Positions 24,525 to 26,537 of a DNA stretch of 26,537 bases are shown in pieces. Every line of letters begins with the position of its first letter. The first letter of the stretch is position 1. Source of the DNA: Anaerolineales bacterium (GTDB taxonomy: Bacteria; Chloroflexota; Anaerolineae; Anaerolineales; E44-bin32). A model generated the notes under the pieces. That model saw nothing but the letters and a program-made list of their open reading frames with translations, was not told where the DNA came from and made no database searches. Position numbers and translations under genes: made by a program. The stretch is from the NCBI GenBank assembly GCA_030642885.1, contig DAOWMX010000002.1, forward strand, positions 1-26,537. The letters are read 5' to 3'.

Positions 24525-25295
24525 TTATGCAGATTGGAGGCTATTAACGATGTTCCGTGTTTCCTCTGCTAACTCCGGTGATTCGTTGTAAACAGCGACG
24601 CCTTTCCGGTCAGCCTCGATCACGTGCTCATCATTAAAAAGATAGCCAAGGATAGGGAGCCCGGGAGAATGAGACATGATAAAAGCTCGATCATCCTCGT
24701 TGCGCAGCTTGCTCCCCACTAAGTAAAGCTTGGCAAGTTTTAAGTCCTCTGCCAGAGATTTTATCTGGGTTGCGGTCCCAATACTGCGTGCCGTGGGTTC
24801 GACGACGATTATCATGGCATCGACGGCGTCGGCTGTCGCTCTACCGAGATGTTCGACACCAGCATACATATCCATGAGCACAACCTCATCCATGCGCAAG
24901 AGAATGTGCGTGATCAGCGAACGCAGCATCGTGCTTTCGGGGCAGATACAGCCTGAACCACCCATCTCGACCGCCCCTAATTCCAACAGGCGGATGTTGC
25001 CCTGGACGGCTGAGAAGCGTTCGGGCAGGTCGTCGACGCGCGGATTTAATTTAAAGAAACCGCCGGTCGTCCCCGGCTGAGCGCCGGTCCGTTCATAGAT
25101 CAACTCATCCATACGGGCAATCGGCGTTAACCCTGCGAGCAAGTCACTTGGGAATCCCAACGCCGCACCGAGGCATGGTGAGTGATCGGCATCGACGGGC
25201 AGCACCTGGTATTCCAGGTCAGCGTATGTGTACGCGAGCAGGCTGGCTAAAGTTGTTTTTCCTACTCCACCCTTACCCGTTATGGCGATCTTCAT
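24525..25295 (-). CDS. cooC: CO dehydrogenase maturation ATPase CooC
   Basis: CooC is a MinD/SIMIBI-type ATPase that helps insert nickel into the C-cluster of CO dehydrogenase. The 256-aa protein has the deviant P-loop KGGVGKTT (8-15), switch-like MDMYAGVEHLGRATADAVDA, and the dimer nickel/zinc-binding CxC (C116, C118 in GSGCICPE), diagnostic of CooC1-type proteins. The ribosome site GAGAGAGG lies about eight bases before ATG 25295. It is on the minus strand just downstream of an HdrCB gene, suggesting a link to a CODH/ACS locus outside the window. Convergent with hypE. Confidence 0.92.
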   Translation of the reverse strand: MKIAITGKGGVGKTTLASLLAYTYADLEYQVLPVDADHSPCLGAALGFPSDLLAGLTPIARMDELIYERTGAQPGTTGGFFKLNPRVDDLPERFSAVQGNIRLLELGAVEMGGSGCICPESTMLRSLITHILLRMDEVVLMDMYAGVEHLGRATADAVDAMIIVVEPTARSIGTATQIKSLAEDLKLAKLYLVGSKLRNEDDRAFIMSHSPGLPILGYLFNDEHVIEADRKGVAVYNESPELAEETRNIVNSLQSA

Positions 25296-25372
25296 CTGCG
25301 TAACCTCTCTCCTGTCTCAGGATTGGTTATCTATCTGGAATCCGAGAAGCTGCTAGTGTTCGTTTCATCGTT

Positions 25373-25395
25373 GACCGCGCTGTCGAGGCGCGGTC
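25373..25395. other. Intergenic hairpin between hdrCB and cooC
   Basis: GACCGCGC (25373-25380) pairs with GCGCGGTC (25388-25395) around a 7-base loop. There is no T run on either side. It lies in the 154-base gap between cooC and the Hdr gene, where no other feature is seen; it may lower read-through into cooC. Confidence 0.35.
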
Positions 25396-25449
25396 GTCAC
25401 CGAGAACTACATTGTGGCCATGTGCGTTTTCGAAGGGTCTCTGCGTGTT

Positions 25450-26537
25450 CTAACGCTTGATGTCGAGAAGCCCTTTCTCCCTCAATAATGGACGGGCGTC
25501 AATCATATTGCGTTCAAGAGCGGCGTCCCGGGGCATGTCGAAAGCTATGGCCATGAGCTGCGTAAAGAAAAGCGCAGGCATTTTTTCATCGAGATCCATC
25601 TGCGTTTGACGGCCGTCGAGGTTTATATGGCAGAGCGGGCAAGCAAGAGCGATCACATCCGCACCCCGCGCCCGCGCATTGGTAATTATTTTGCCGCTCA
25701 TCTCGAGCACGATATCCGTGTGTGTAAGTGACAATGAAGCGCCGCAGCAAGAGACCTTGCTATCCCAATCCACAACCGTTGCCCCCAGAGCCTTTATCAG
25801 ACGGTCCATGGCCATCGGGTATTCAGGGTCCTTCGATTCGGTTACCTCGGGAGGGCGCGTGAGCAGACAACCATAGTAACAGGCAACAGTAAGCCCTTCG
25901 AGCGGGCGCTTCACCTGTGCGGCGACGCCTTCGCTGCCAATGCGTTCATCGATGAGGTCGAGAACCGAGAGGATGGCGACGCTATCCTGGTAAACGTAGC
26001 CGAGTTCGGCGTCTAGCTCGCTTTTCAGATCCGGATCGAGTCGTAAATCGCGCGCAGCAGATTTAAAGCGGTTGAAGCATGCGGCGCATGGCAGGGTTAC
26101 GTCTTTCAACCCGTCCTGTTCGATTAAGACCAGACTCTCGAGCGGAAGACGAGTAGCCGTCTTATGATCGACGCGGTGGGCTGGAGTCGATCCGCAGCAT
26201 ACCCATCCCTCGGGTTCGACAGGCTTGAGCCCTAATTCTTCAAGAACGGAACGAGTGGAATCGTCGAATTCCTTGGCCATCGCGTGAAGGGAGCAGCCAG
26301 GGTAATAGCCGACTTCGTTTGAAGGTCTGGAAGCTGGAGCGAGAGGCGCCTTCCGCTTTCGTTTCCTCACGATCTTCGGCAGGAAGTTAATCTTGCGGTG
26401 TTTGATCATATTTAAACCGAAGATGACATCCTTGAACGGCTGCTTGGTTCTCATATTCATCTCGAGCGTCAGCCCCAGCTCATAGGCGCGGCCAAGGATA
26501 TCCACGTCACGCAAGAAGACTTTTTGAAACAATGCAA
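25450..26537 (-). CDS. Partial HdrC-HdrB fusion, heterodisulfide reductase-like
   Basis: This 3'-complete gene runs off the right edge; the first in-frame possible start visible (TTG 26532) is not convincing because the frame stays open to the window end. Counted from it, residues 1-60 match the C-terminal tail of HdrC (ILGRAYELGLTLEMNMRTKQ...MIKHRKINFLP). An HdrB-like part follows with two CCG domains: C80, C112/C113, C149, C152 (YYPGC, VCCGS, PCAAC) and C218, C222, C262/C263, C298, C301 (CYYGC, SCCGAS, ACPLC). CCG domains hold the non-cubane [4Fe-4S] clusters that reduce disulfides. It could serve an Hdr/hydrogenase electron-bifurcating complex; coenzyme M/B use is not implied. Confidence 0.85.
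   Translation of the reverse strand, partial: ALFQKVFLRDVDILGRAYELGLTLEMNMRTKQPFKDVIFGLNMIKHRKINFLPKIVRKRKRKAPLAPASRPSNEVGYYPGCSLHAMAKEFDDSTRSVLEELGLKPVEPEGWVCCGSTPAHRVDHKTATRLPLESLVLIEQDGLKDVTLPCAACFNRFKSAARDLRLDPDLKSELDAELGYVYQDSVAILSVLDLIDERIGSEGVAAQVKRPLEGLTVACYYGCLLTRPPEVTESKDPEYPMAMDRLIKALGATVVDWDSKVSCCGASLSLTHTDIVLEMSGKIITNARARGADVIALACPLCHINLDGRQTQMDLDEKMPALFFTQLMAIAFDMPRDAALERNMIDARPLLREKGLLDIKR

Noticed and set aside
1..26537. tRNA or rRNA genes
   Set aside because: No cloverleaf with a T-loop GTTCGA pattern and CCA end or rRNA conserved segment was seen on either strand by eye; a tRNAscan run would settle it.

Overview
The window is a bacterial chromosome segment. Both strands carry genes, many starting with GTG or TTG. 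Several lipoproteins have Thr/Pro-rich linkers after the lipobox, and there is an ABC1 kinase, an M29 aminopeptidase, a TGS-type GTPase, and hydrogenase and CODH accessory genes. Together these fit an anaerobic or facultative member of the Chloroflexota (Anaerolineae-like). That placement is inference from gene content; no rRNA, tRNA or CRISPR array is visible.

Left part (1-9.4 kb). A clear sigma-70-type promoter at the left edge drives a short leader with a 13-codon ORF and an intrinsic terminator, followed by a small SWIM zinc-finger gene. Next is a flippase-like membrane protein (UPF0104/LPG_synthase_TM family) and an FAD-dependent oxidoreductase. A single-base indel in a G run makes the two look like one 783-aa fusion, but the true arrangement is a 4-bp ATGA overlap. 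From 3.1 to 9.3 kb everything is on the minus strand: a polytopic membrane protein, a class I glutamine amidotransferase, a relic joining a low-molecular-weight phosphatase/ArsC fragment to a universal stress protein fragment, msrA, an uncharacterised cysteine-rich protein, a metallo-beta-lactamase pseudogene with an in-frame TGA, and a GTPase with a TGS domain. This stretch has an unusual density of broken genes.

Middle part (9.4-17.4 kb). Mostly envelope and catabolic genes: a lipoprotein, an M29 aminopeptidase followed by a five-heme cytochrome c lipoprotein, a 70-aa protein, an ABC1/UbiB kinase and an M1-like metallopeptidase lipoprotein.

Right part (17.6-26.5 kb). A complete [NiFe]-hydrogenase maturation cluster, hypA-hypB-hypF-hypC-hypD-hypE, is tightly packed except between hypD and hypE. 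There, about 0.9 kb holds four tandem 59-bp hairpin repeats, a Y1/HUH REP-associated tyrosine transposase (RAYT) and a fifth repeat just upstream of hypE. This REP/RAYT block inside a housekeeping maturation operon is the most interesting structure in the window. Facing it on the minus strand are cooC (Ni insertion into CO dehydrogenase) and the end of an HdrC-HdrB fusion that runs off the right edge. HypA/HypB/CooC (nickel), HypC-F (Fe(CN)2CO) and HdrCB suggest that a [NiFe] hydrogenase/heterodisulfide-reductase complex and a CODH/ACS system are encoded nearby, outside the window.
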